Shown here piece by piece: positions 16,033 to 26,461 of a stretch of DNA of 64,000 nt. Each line of letters opens with the position of its first letter. Positions within the stretch are counted from its first letter, which is position 1. Source of the stretch: Dacryopinax spathularia (taxonomy: Eukaryota; Basidiomycota; Dacrymycetes; Dacrymycetales; Dacrymycetaceae); the NCBI GenBank assembly GCA_037974965.1, contig JBBPFI010000016.1:558001-622000 (forward strand), read 5' to 3'. Both the position numbers and the translations under genes were made by a program. The notes beneath the pieces are model-generated. The model saw only the letters and a program-made list of their open reading frames with translations. It did no database searches and was not told where the DNA came from.

Positions 16033-16504
16033 CTATTTCCTTGCATATGCCGAAGGCTGACTTGCTGACTGAGCGGCTTCTGCTCGAGCGAGGATCTTCT
16101 CCTCTTCTAATGCGTTCTGCAAGTTCGTTAGAGCCCAGTGTTGCACAGAAGAGCGTAGCTGGGGCGTACGGCAGCTGCCAACATCTCCAACTCTTTGTTT
16201 CGTTTTGCCAACGCCTAAGGATTCCATTAGCATGGTACGCCGATATAGTAGTCGCTTGTATACCTCTGTCATCAAGTCAATGTGCGCCCCAGTGACAAAG
16301 TGAGCGCAGGCTTACCTTCGCCTGCCTTCATGGTCGCGTTATGAACCACGAACATCTCGTAGATCCCGTACACCTCCCTCGCAGATCAGCCGAGTCCACC
16401 TTGAAAGGGGGTCGTCCGCTTACAGTTAGCCCCGCCAGCCCAGTGACCAGCGTCCTCTGCGCATAGTCCAGCCATGTTGTTCGTACTCGTACTGTCGGCC
16501 GCAT
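16033..16504 (-). CDS. COX14: COX14-like cytochrome c oxidase assembly factor, 89 aa, with a 2-nt microexon
   Basis: Cox14 is a small single-span inner-mitochondrial-membrane protein that steers Cox1 synthesis and complex IV assembly. The exons (minus strand) are 16504-16424, 16373-16316, 16265-16264, 16214-16170 and 16116-16033. The protein starts MRPTVRVRTTWLDYAQRTL, then has one transmembrane segment (LVTGLAGLTVYGIYEMFVV, about residues 19-37) and a charged coiled tail (ALAKRNKELEMLAAA). Length and pattern resemble yeast Cox14, which has T(D)xxHRLTVLTLVGGTLY, one span and a short charged tail. The two introns around the exon AG (16266-16315, 50 bp; 16215-16263, 49 bp) both have standard ends and a CTAAT or TTGAC branch. 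Without the two bases the coiled tail falls out of frame. The family call is by resemblance only. Confidence 0.6.
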
Positions 16505-16724
16505 GATGATCGCCGACAACGATGATGCCCGACACCGACGACGCCTCGCAAGAAATCACGGCCTTCGGAAGACCCTGACGGAGAAGCGGCCGGAGAAACT
16601 GAAGGTGACGTTGCTGGGCGGGCGCGTCGTCGTTGATCGGACCGTTGAAATCTCGCACACGACCGTTCAAGTACACTAAATACCGCTGCATAGGCCTTGA
16701 TCTTCCACCTTTCTGAGCTTCACG
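16505..16724. promoter_or_regulatory. Shared divergent promoter of COX14 and LRO1
   Basis: Only 220 bp separate the two start codons, which point away from each other, so both promoters must overlap or lie within the neighbour's leader. No clear TATA box is seen. An open reverse-strand frame here has no start and no family resemblance. Confidence 0.6.
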
Positions 16725-19622
16725 ATGCGCCGAAGAGCGCCCAAGACGGATGATGGGGAGGGGAAGATCGTAATTGACAAGAAAGCGTCCACTAAGGAGA
16801 AACTGGTAGGCAGCGGCTTGTTCGCGCTCGTACTGTCTGTGCGGTAGCTGACGACTGTCAGCTTCATCTTGCAGCTGCTACTCCAGGGATCGATCTTTCC
16901 GAAATAGACTGGCTTCGCCATGAGGTCGATAATGCAAAACCCCAGGTATGCCCGACATCTTATTTCCTCATAGTGAAAGAGCCTGCTCATTCCTCATGCA
17001 GCCCTTCTACAAATCCCGGCAATTCGTGTTCATGGTCGCCTTCGGCCTCGGTGCCATAGCTGCACTCTTCTTCATCGTCCCACTCCCTCCCCAACTCTCC
17101 GCACTAGAGGACTTCGACCTCCCGAGCTTCTCAATATCCGAAGCGATGCCGAACTGGTCGCTCGAGCTCTCGCTATCCCAGATAGTGGCCAACGTACGGG
17201 AGACGATGGCCCCTACGCGGCAGTGGCTTGCCAGCAGGGATTTCAAGGTCGGGACGGAGTTGGCGGAGAAGGGATATCAGGCGGACTTCCCGGTTATTAT
17301 GGTGCCTGGTATTGTCAGCACGGGGCTGGAGAGCTGGAGCACGTCGGAGGAGGCGAGGCCGTTCTTCAGGAAGAGGTTGTGGGGAACCACCACGTACGTC
17401 AACTACTCTGACAGTTCATGCGCAAGTTCTGACGACGTTGCCAGTATGATCCGAGCAGTCTTGACAGACAAAGACCGCTGGGTCAAGTCACTCAGCCTTG
17501 ACCCGCACACCGGCCTCGACCCACCAGGCATAAAAGTCCGCGCCGCCCAAGGCATAGACGCAGCAAGCACCTTCATCCCCGGCTACTGGATCTGGTCCGT
17601 CCCATCTCCCACCTTCCCATCCTATACTGATCCCAGGGTAACTAGGGCAAAGATCATCGAGAACCTCGCATGCATAAACTACGACAGCAACAACCTGTTC
17701 CTTGCGGCGTATGACTGGCGCTTGTCGTATTATAATTTGGAGGAGAGGGACAAGTATTTCTCGCTGTTGAAGATGCGGATAGAGCATTTTAAGGAGAGGC
17801 AGGGGAAGAAGACGGTGTTGATTGGGCATAGTATGGGCTCGGAGGTGAGCTCCCCATCTCGTTCTGCATCTGGCGAGGAGCTGACGGATGTGATCCTGCT
17901 AAATCATAGGTTGTTTTGGTGTGTTGCTTTCGTTCCTGAGCTCTCTACGACTGCTGACGATCTTCATAGTACTTGTAAGCCACTTCTTCCTGTTCTGGAA
18001 TCGCATTCAAATGCATATGACAGCTTGAAGTGGGTCGAAGCTAAAGGCCCTCAATACGGCAATGGAGGACCAAAGTGGGTGGATGTGCGTATCCTCCCTT
18101 TTTCGGTGAGTTGCCCTTTTGACCCCAGCACAGGAACATATCGAGGCCTTCATCAACATCGCTGGAACGATGTTTGGTGTCGTACGTACCTGATCTCCTC
18201 GTGCAGCCCAAAGGCTCTAATGTGTCATACAGGCCAAAGCAATGACTGCGTTCCTCTCGGGGGAAATGAAGGATACCGTCGAGATCAATCCTGCTGGGTC
18301 TTATGGTATGCGCGCCTGCCACACCTCGCTCTCGACCTTACATATCGGCACAGTTCTTGAGCGCTACTTCAGCCGCAAAGAGCGCGCACAACTCTTCCGC
18401 AGCTGGGCCGGCAGCGCCAGCATGTGGATCAAAGTGACCTTCCCTCCTCTCCTCCCGGTCCCGAGCGCTCTGCTGACATCGTGTGACAGGGCGGCAACGA
18501 CATCTGGGGCGACGGCGAACACGCCCCCGACGACCCAGACAACTGCACCCTCACGCACGGCCGGTTCTTCTCCTTCCAGCAGCAGCACGGCGACCACACG
18601 CACGGGATCGGGAACCTCACCGCGGCTGAAGTGAGCGACTTTGTCCTGGAGCGAACTCCCGTGGAGTTCCAGGTGCGTACCCTCCTACTGAGGCACGAGT
18701 GTGAGCGTCATAGCTGAGCGTGGGTGGGGGTTGATGTAGAGGATGCTGGCGACGAACTATAGTTATGGGATTGAGAGGGATGAGGCGCAGTTGAGGAGGA
18801 ATGATCATGATCATACGAAGTGGGTGAACCCGCTGGAGATTCGGTGAGCTGCTTCCTTACACCTTGGTGCTGTCGGAGCTGATTGCAGTGTGTAGGCTAC
18901 CAGATGCCCCGAATATGAAGATTTATTGTTTGTACGGGTATGGCAAAGAAACAGAGGTGCGCGTTCACCCGAATCGTCCTTGAGCATCATCTGATTACGT
19001 CTCTTCAGCGTTCTTACTGGTAAGACAAGCTCCCCTGTAAAGTCGAGCCACAGCTCATCATGTGCGGCAGGTACACCGAAGCGGAATACGAGCCCGATGA
19101 AGTTCAGCCCGACTCGATCGACCCCGTCTGCGAAGCCGAAGACTGCAGATACAACAATGGCTCTACCCTGCGAGCGCCGCTCGACATGCCTCTGTTCCAG
19201 AAACACTTTATCGACACCTCGGTGAACTACGACGCCGGCTATCCGAAGGTGCGCTCCTCCCTCTTTTCACATCTTATAGACGAAGTTGTTCACAAGGAGT
19301 GCAGGTCAAGAACGGCGTCAAGATGGGCGAAGGCGACGGCACCGTCTCCCTCATCTCGCTCGGATCAATGTGCGTCGAAGGCTGGCCCAACCACCCGCGC
19401 TGGAACCCCGCCCGGATCCCCGTCACGGTGCAAGAAATGCTACACGAGCCCGAGGCGCTCGACCTCAGAGGGGGGCCGAGGACGGCGGACCATATTGATA
19501 TATTGGGGAGTACGGCGCTGAATGAGGCGATCTTGAAGGTTGCTAGTGGGAGGGGTGGAGAGGTGGAGGATCGGTTTGTTAGTCCTATTAGGAAGTATGT
19601 GCGGAGGATGAAGTGGGATTGA
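16725..19622 (+). CDS. LRO1: Phospholipid:diacylglycerol acyltransferase Lro1, 681 aa, 17 exons
   Basis: Lro1 moves an acyl chain from a phospholipid to diacylglycerol, making triacylglycerol at the ER. I could place all 17 exons with matching phases: 16725-16805, 16862-16945, 17002-17393, 17445-17594, 17637-17844, 17910-17918, 17970-17974, 18024-18084, 18134-18181, 18233-18305, 18354-18433, 18490-18672, 18740-18843, 18896-18956, 19009-19019, 19071-19248 and 19305-19622. A basic, Lys/Arg-rich cytosolic tail (MRRRAPKTDD) comes before one membrane anchor (FVFMVAFGLGAIAALFFIV). The LCAT fold follows: lid/loop WGTTTMIRAVL, nucleophile GHSMGS (Ser), Asp in APNMKIYCLYGYGKETERSYW context, and His in the C-terminal LGSTALNEAILK region that follows RTADHIDIL. 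The length matches yeast Lro1 (661 aa). Exons 6, 7 and 15 are only 9, 5 and 11 nt and restore VVLYFLKWVEA and RSYWYTEAEY. Confidence 0.95.
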
Positions 19623-20599
19623 GGCTGAGCGGGTTTTGGTGGGGCTCGCCCTTTCGGATTTGGGAGAGAATACGAGAGTCGGTCAACATCTGTTGGAAGG
19701 AAGGATACCCGAGATCAAGTATACCCTGCTAGGTATAGCATCTATCGTTGCGATAGTTAATCTTACGACCGAATATTAGAGCCGAAGGTGCTTCTTACCG
19801 TACATACTTGGGCGTTTGTGGAGGCTGGGGAAAGCCGACGTTGGGCCGGGGAAAGCGCCGAACCGAGTCGGCGTCAACGGTCGTACATGGTTATCCCTGC
19901 CGCCTGCGCCTTGTTACCGACTACCAGCAATGAAGACTCGGTTCATCTCGAATCCAGGCATGAGCGGTTGTCACGCCAACCCGAATCGACGCACAGGGAA
20001 TGATGTCGCCCAACCCATATCCCTGGCTCCGGCACGCACCGCAAAGTCCGACAAACCTCGGAGAACTCGGAAACGAGCTCCCCCCCACCCGTTCCCCTTC
20101 CCAAGCTACTAGGCTTCTCAGCGTTCTCAATCTTCTCAGCCTTCTCAAACATTCCTCAACTCCGATCTTCCAACTCTGGTAATATTCGCCTTTTGGAAGC
20201 TCTGTTCGCTCGTCTCCGAACACCTTGCTGCTCCGACCTTGCAGATCGGCGGATCCGCGGCGTTCTTCCTCTGCCTCTCCGTGGGAGATCATGATGCCTA
20301 TTCCTGGAAGTCCCAGGTCGTGGATGGACATGCCGAGTGTTCTGCGATGGATCACGCTCGTTTCGCACCTTTGCTCCTTGCCCCGGGAGGATGGGAAGGA
20401 CATACGGATGACCTGAATATTACTTGTCGCTCCACCGCTGATCATCCGCTGCTACGGGTTTGGGTCATTTCTACGTACGGCCCCTCCTCTCCTCGGAATG
20501 CATAAATCTGCTCTGCCTGCCCCTCCTCTCCTCTCCCTTTGACTCTCCGCCGCTGCTGCTGCTTGTACCTGTGGGAGAGAAACACTACGGGGAGAAGCG
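19623..20599. other. Intergenic region between LRO1 and the GT90 gene
   Basis: No supported gene was found. A run of imperfect TTCTCAGC/TTCTCAAC units near 20115-20150 and C/T-rich sequence just before 20600 are the only visible structure. The 174-codon reverse frame across 19921-20445 shows no family motif. Confidence 0.4.
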
Positions 20600-23523
20600 A
20601 TGCATTCCCTCACCCACCGCGCCCAACGAGCTCCCTCTCCCATACCCTACCAGCCCTCCTCACGCCCTTCCTTCCCCAGCCCCAGCAGCAGCGCGCATCA
20701 CCGCCACCCCAGCACACTCGCTCGTATCCGTCAAGCAACACTGCACAACAAGCTCCTCCGACCGCTCTGTTTCCTCCTCGTGTTGTTCGTGCTCCTTCTC
20801 TGGCTTGGCTGGGGAGAGGCAGGGTCGAGTGAATGGGAAGACGACGGCTTGGGCCTAGGAGTAGGGAAATGGATCCCGCTGCACGTACCGGACATGATCG
20901 TCCATCCTCACCTCCCCCGCTCCGGGGCGCGCAAAGCGCTTAATCCGAGCGTTACCGACATATCGGTTAACGAGCTGGACGGCGCGTTGGAGGAAGATGG
21001 CTCTGATGAGGAAGAGGACGACGACGACGGGCTGGCGGACCCGGTGTTAGCTGACCCAGCGGCATTGCTGAGGATGGACAGAGAGGCGGCATACGACCTA
21101 TACGGCCCGGACACGGTGAACGAGCTACTCGAAGAGCTCTACAGCCCTCACTCTTCCTCTTATTCCTCCTCTTCCTCCGGCGCAGGAGCGCGAATGAAGA
21201 ACCTCCTCGGCCTCTCCCCGCCCCCCAAAGCGGTCAGATTGGAAGAACACACCTATCTCCAGAATGGCCTCCTCCTGGTGAACCGGAGGGGGAGACACCC
21301 GGTCTATGATTTGATCGAGAAGGCCGAAGTTGCCTGGGAGGCCAAGCTCGAGCGGCAGAGCCGGACGCTCGGGCAGGCAGTGGCGGAGTATAGGACTAGG
21401 TGGGGGAGGTATCCTCCAAAAGGGTTCGATAAGTGGTGCGTCCCCTTCTCTTCCTTCCCTTCCTTTCTCTTCCTCTTCCGAGTTCTCTTTCGAGTTCTCT
21501 CTTCCTCTTCCTTCTCCTTTTCCTGCCGACCCCGGCGATGACAGCGAGCTGATGCTCGCGCGTGCGCAGGTGGGCTTATGTCCAGAAACACAAGATCCAG
21601 CTGCCGGACGAATACGACCAGATCATGCGCGACCTCCTTCCCTTTTACGCGTACACCGCCTCGGATCTGCGTAAGCTTCAGCAAGAGGAAAAAAAGCGGG
21701 ATAATACGTACACTGTTGCTTCTGTGCCTGCGACGCCGGGGAAAGAGGGGAAGGAGGGCGAGCGGGGGAGGCTGGAGGTGGTGGAGCGGAGGGTTGGGGA
21801 GGGGAGGATTGGGGGGGAGAGGGTTAGGCTGCAGTGGGGGTTGATGAGGGGGTACGACGAGTCACTCCTTACCTCTCCGCTCTCCTCTCGCCTCTCCTCT
21901 CCCGGCACTAACGGTACCACCGAGGCCGAGGCAGAGGCCGAGGCAGAGGCCGAGGCAGAGGTAGAGGAGACGGAGCGCAGAAAGGAGATGATAAAGATGA
22001 TCGAGGAAACGAGAAAAGAGGTGGAGGAGGCACTTGTTGAGGCTACTGGGAGCTGGGAGGCGACGTTTAGCGTGAATGATGCGCCGGTCGATAGTTGGGA
22101 TTGGGCGATGGGGGAGGTTATGCGGGAGAGGGCGCAGGCGGGGGAATGTACGCTCTCCCCCTCCCAGGCCTCCCTGCCCAACCTCGAAGCATCACTGACC
22201 AAACGCAGTCCTAGATCTCGAAACCAAACCGAGCAAAGAACGACTCGGCTGGGCAGCCGGCTGTCCCCCCACCACCCCCCTCCGCCTCTCGCCCCTCCTC
22301 ACCCCCCCTCCTCCTCTGCCCAACCCGGCATCAGCCCCCAAATACCTGATCCACAACCACAAACTCTCCATGTCGCCCTGTCTTCACCCCTCTCACGTAC
22401 ACCACATAGGCCTCCTCTCATCCCACGCAAACGGAAAGGGCCCGGGGCCGCAAGAGAGAAGAAGGCTGGTATTTTCGTTGTGTAAGACGGAGCTGCATGG
22501 GGATATCGCTATCGTTCCGGCTGAGCGATGGGCGCCGGCGACGGAGGAGCCTATCCCCTGGGGGGAGAAGGACCCGAGGCTTGCGTGGAGGGGGTCAACA
22601 ACGGGGATCAGCATGAAGCCTTCCCTACCCTGGCAAACATCCCAACGCATCCGGGCGATCTCCCTCCTTTCCTCAACCTCCTCCTCCTCCTCCTCCTCCT
22701 CCTCCAACCCAAACAGCAGCAACATACACCCCGTCCTCCCCCCTTTTGGACCGGACCACCCAGTAGGCCAGCCGATGGAGATAGCCGCCGAGTGGTTGAA
22801 TCCAGTGTTGGCGGATGTGGGTTTCGTAGGCCCTGGGCCTATTCAGTGTGCTGAGGGGGTATGTGAGCGGTTGAGGGGGATGTTTGAGTGGAGGGGGAGG
22901 GTCGGGGAGGGGGAGTTGGGGAGGTGGAAGTATCTGCTTGATGTGAGTCGGTTTTCTTCCTTTTGTCATTCACTCCCCCTGCCTTCCCTGGGACTGCTCT
23001 TCCTCCTTGTCGCCGTTGCCGGCATCGGAGTGTCAGAGGGAAGGGGAGGGGGAAGGGGCTTGGGCGAGGATGTGGACTTCGATATAATGTTGACCACACG
23101 CACGTAGATCGACGGCAACGGCTGGTCCGCGCGCTTCCACCACCTCCTCACGCTCAACTCCGTCGTGCTCAAATCCACCCTGTTTCCAGAATGGTACACC
23201 GACCGGATCCAGCCCTGGGTGCACTACGTGCCCGTCCAGATCGACCTGAGCGACATCTACGACATCCTTACGTTCTTCAGGGGGGACGTGATGCGGGGCG
23301 GGAAGGGGGCGCATGATGAGGTGGGGGAGAAGATTGCGAGGCAGGGGAGGGACTGGGTGAGGGCGTTTTGGAGGAGGGAGGATATGGTCGCTTATACTGT
23401 GAGCCTGTGCCTTCGGCGTGAACATGTATTGAGACGGAGCTGACGGGTTGACAGTTCCGCCTGTTTTTGGAGTATGGAAGGCTGATGAGCGACGATCGGG
23501 CAAGTATGGACTTCCGTCCGTAA
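20600..23523 (+). CDS. CAP10/GT90-family glycosyltransferase, about 840 aa
   Basis: GT90 enzymes of fungi are Golgi glycosyltransferases; the Cryptococcus members Cap10 and Cxt1 act in capsule and xylosyl transfer. The acceptor of this copy is unknown. The protein is type II: a basic, Pro-rich cytosolic tail, one membrane anchor near residues 54-75 (LCFLLVLFVLLLWLGW), then a long lumenal stem. Catalytic-domain landmarks are FDKWWAYVQKH, DEYDQIMRDL, a FSLCKTELHGDI block, DPRLAWRGSTTG and the C-terminal YDILTFF and LFLEYGRLM parts. Four introns join them, the first after FDKW. Several low-complexity insertions break up the domain: repeated Glu-Ala codons near 21922-21965, Pro-rich 22260-22330 and a Ser run near 22675-22710. 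Tandem GAG/CTC-type codons suggest replication slippage. Confidence 0.88.
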
Positions 23524-24552
23524 ACCCGTCTACGACAGCCAGATCTCGACTCAAGTTACAGAGAAGCAGAGTAGGAGAGGAAGTCGGAGCGCGCGGGAGA
23601 GCAGCAGAGTAGAGGAAAAACGTCCCGATAAGACAGAGAGTGAGGCGATCTTCGATAAAACTCCTTTGTAGCCATATATGCCCGGCTTTCATGGATATTT
23701 GTAGTATGAGCGTCCATGATCACTTCCTCAGAGCCCTCGCTGACCAGATGCGGGCTTTGAGTCTGGCGAGTTTGGGGAGGCCGACGGCGCCCGATCCACA
23801 TCACCTAACAATCAGACGCCATTTACGTGAAAATAGAGCGCGACACCTCCTTTGACGACCAGTAAAAGCAAACGGTACAAAGTCCAGGAACCCGCCGGTG
23901 GCATCAGAAGCCCTCCGAACCTACCCACCCAAAAACCCGCAAACCCGCTCGTAAGAAGCCGCCAAGCCCGCCCCGTGGCGTGTTTCACCGCCGAGTAGGG
24001 GTTCATAGAAAGCAACAAATAGAAGCGGAGTCATTTTGCACGTTATGGGTGGCGGTGCCGTTTCTAGCCTGAATGTACGCGTTTGTATGCCGTTGCGGGT
24101 TGTGATGAGTGAGAAGGGGTGCTGTGTGGCCTCATGTCCCGCGCGAGGACGCATCGCCGAGGACGCATCACCACATCAGCGCGCATTTCCCTCGTTGTCA
24201 TCTTCCTCAATCTGTTAGTTTGTTGGCACGCAGCGGGCGTGTATACTCTCTACTCTACTCTGCGGTACGCTACGCTTTGCTTTGCTTGCACACTGCTGCG
24301 ATAGTGCGTGCGTGAGGTGGTGGAGGGTGTCTGGCACATTCTTCACTCTGTCACTCTGCTTGCTTGCATTGCTGGCTATCGACCGCTTGCGTGCTTCCGC
24401 ACGACTCGACCTAACTATTGGACTATTGGTTAACTGGACCGTCCTCCCCCTCCGACTTACGCTCGCTATCCCCCTCTCATCCGACCTACCTTCACCCTCC
24501 CTACCCTCTCCATCGCCCCACTCCGTAATTTCTCCTACACACCGTTATACCG
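23524..24552. other. Intergenic region upstream of SPA2
   Basis: The distal half has no supported gene. The final 350 bp before the SPA2 start codon are C/T-rich with several CTCTACTCT-like runs, and look like the promoter and leader. Confidence 0.4.
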
Positions 24553-26428
24553 ATGGCCCTGCGCAACATGAACCTCCCACCTCCCTCACCGAGCGCGACG
24601 GCCTACTCCGCCTCCGGGTTCTCGGCGTACAACCAATCTCCCTATCGGCCCTACCCATCCCAGCAACAACAGGCCATGCCATCAATCTCGAGCGTTATGC
24701 CTCTCTCTCCCACATCCGCATCTGGGTCCGGACCGAACGGGCTGGGCTCTGTGGGAGGTGGTGGTGCTGGTGGGAGTGGTGCTGGTGGGAGTGGTGGTAA
24801 TAGCGCTGGGGGAGGAGGAGCGAACTACGAGAAATTCAGAGGGTTCTACGAGCAGCTCAGGCTTTTCCTAGCGAGTGAGGACGTCAGGGGTACGTCTTCC
24901 ATCCTCCTTCCCCCTTCTCCCCACCTTCACCCTGTACCGAGTAGCTGACCGGTGCATGGCAGAGGTCCCAGGAGCCCGGGCGGACCCGAGGAGCAAGCTG
25001 GTCAAGCTGAACGAAGCGCAGTTCATGGAACTGTCGACGGACGTGCATGATGAGTGTATTCGGAGGAACTCGCCGAATCCCAGTATGTCCCGTTTCCTCC
25101 CTCTTCTCTGCCTTATCTCGCACCTTTCCATCCCTCTCCTGCTTCCTGGCACTCCGATACTCTGGACCTGCTTCCAGAACCCCTTCTTGCGCTTCTTACC
25201 GGATATATGCACTTCTCTTGTGGAGAGCATTGCGATGCTGACGGGGTTTGATGCGTAGCACCCTTCCTCCCACTCCGAGCGGAACTACACCCGAAACGGA
25301 ATCAAGCGCGTCAGAAACTCGCCACGCTAAGCAAGACAAAGTTCCGTGATCTAGCCAGCGACATATTTTTCGAGCTCGGCCGTCGATTCCCCGCCTTCCG
25401 AGGACAAGTACGTGCCTTCCCTCATCCCTGCCCACTCCCCGCCCACCGCTCGAGCTTTCCAGGCTCTCGGCAGCTGATATATGCGCATATAGCATGAGGC
25501 TGACGCGTGGCTAGGAACGACCAGAGACACCTACGTCGTCCTACGACGACTCCCCGCAGCCCAACTCCTACCCCCCCGCAGGAGGGAGCAGCAGCGGCAC
25601 GGCCTCGCTCGCACCCCAATCCGGGTTGATGTCAGATAGCAACGCCTCCCAGAGCACCTCAACACGGGGGACGACGCCCACGTCCTACAGCAAGCTCGAG
25701 AGTCCCTTTGCTCCCCAATCCCAGCGCCCAAACCAATACGGACCAGGCGGGATGGGAGAGGACGAGCCGAGCAGCCTTATCCGCCGACGGCCGAGTGAAG
25801 CTTCTGGCCCGCCACTCGAGCAGAGCAGGAAAAGCACGGATACGACCCGGACGGACAGTACGGCCCCCTCTGTCTGGCGCAGACCGTCTGATAGGTCTGC
25901 TTTCTCTAGCGCGGTGTCTGCTTCTGTCTCCGGCTCGGCTGTGGGAGGGCAAGGGAACAGGAGAAGGCCAAGTGTCGAACAGCTCTCCCTCCGCCCGCAA
26001 CAGCAGTCTAGCGCACTGGCTATTCAGGGCTCTGGGCTAGCCTACGACTCCACTCACGCCCAAAACCAAAGCCAGACCCAGAACCAGAGTCAAAGCCAAA
26101 GTCAAGCAGGCGCCTTCTCCCCCCCTCCCACCAGCACGGCCACTCTAGGCGTCGTAAACCCCATGAAGAGCACAATAGCGGAGGAAGAGATCGAGGTGCC
26201 CTATGGCCGTGATCCTGAATCCGATGAACTTGCCGGCGGCGCCGTGGGGAACAGGGGGTCGAGGGGGACGTTGGAGAGTGTGGGGAGTTATCGGGGCGAC
26301 ACGGGGCAAAGAGAGCGAGACCGAGAGAGGGAAAGGGAAAGAGAGAGGGATAGAGAGCAGCGGGAGTTGGAGAGAGGGATCGTTGGCGCGATGGGGTTGA
26401 GGCGGCCTCTCAGTGGTGAGGAGGACGG

Positions 26429-26461
<33 letters not shown>

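Noticed and set aside
16676-16990. A reverse-strand coding exon upstream of COX14
   Set aside because: The plus strand here codes the first exons of LRO1 with fitting phases; the reverse frame has stops and no resemblance to any family.
19921-20445. A 174-codon minus-strand gene
   Set aside because: No motif, no splice signals and no steady codon use; most likely chance in GC-rich DNA.
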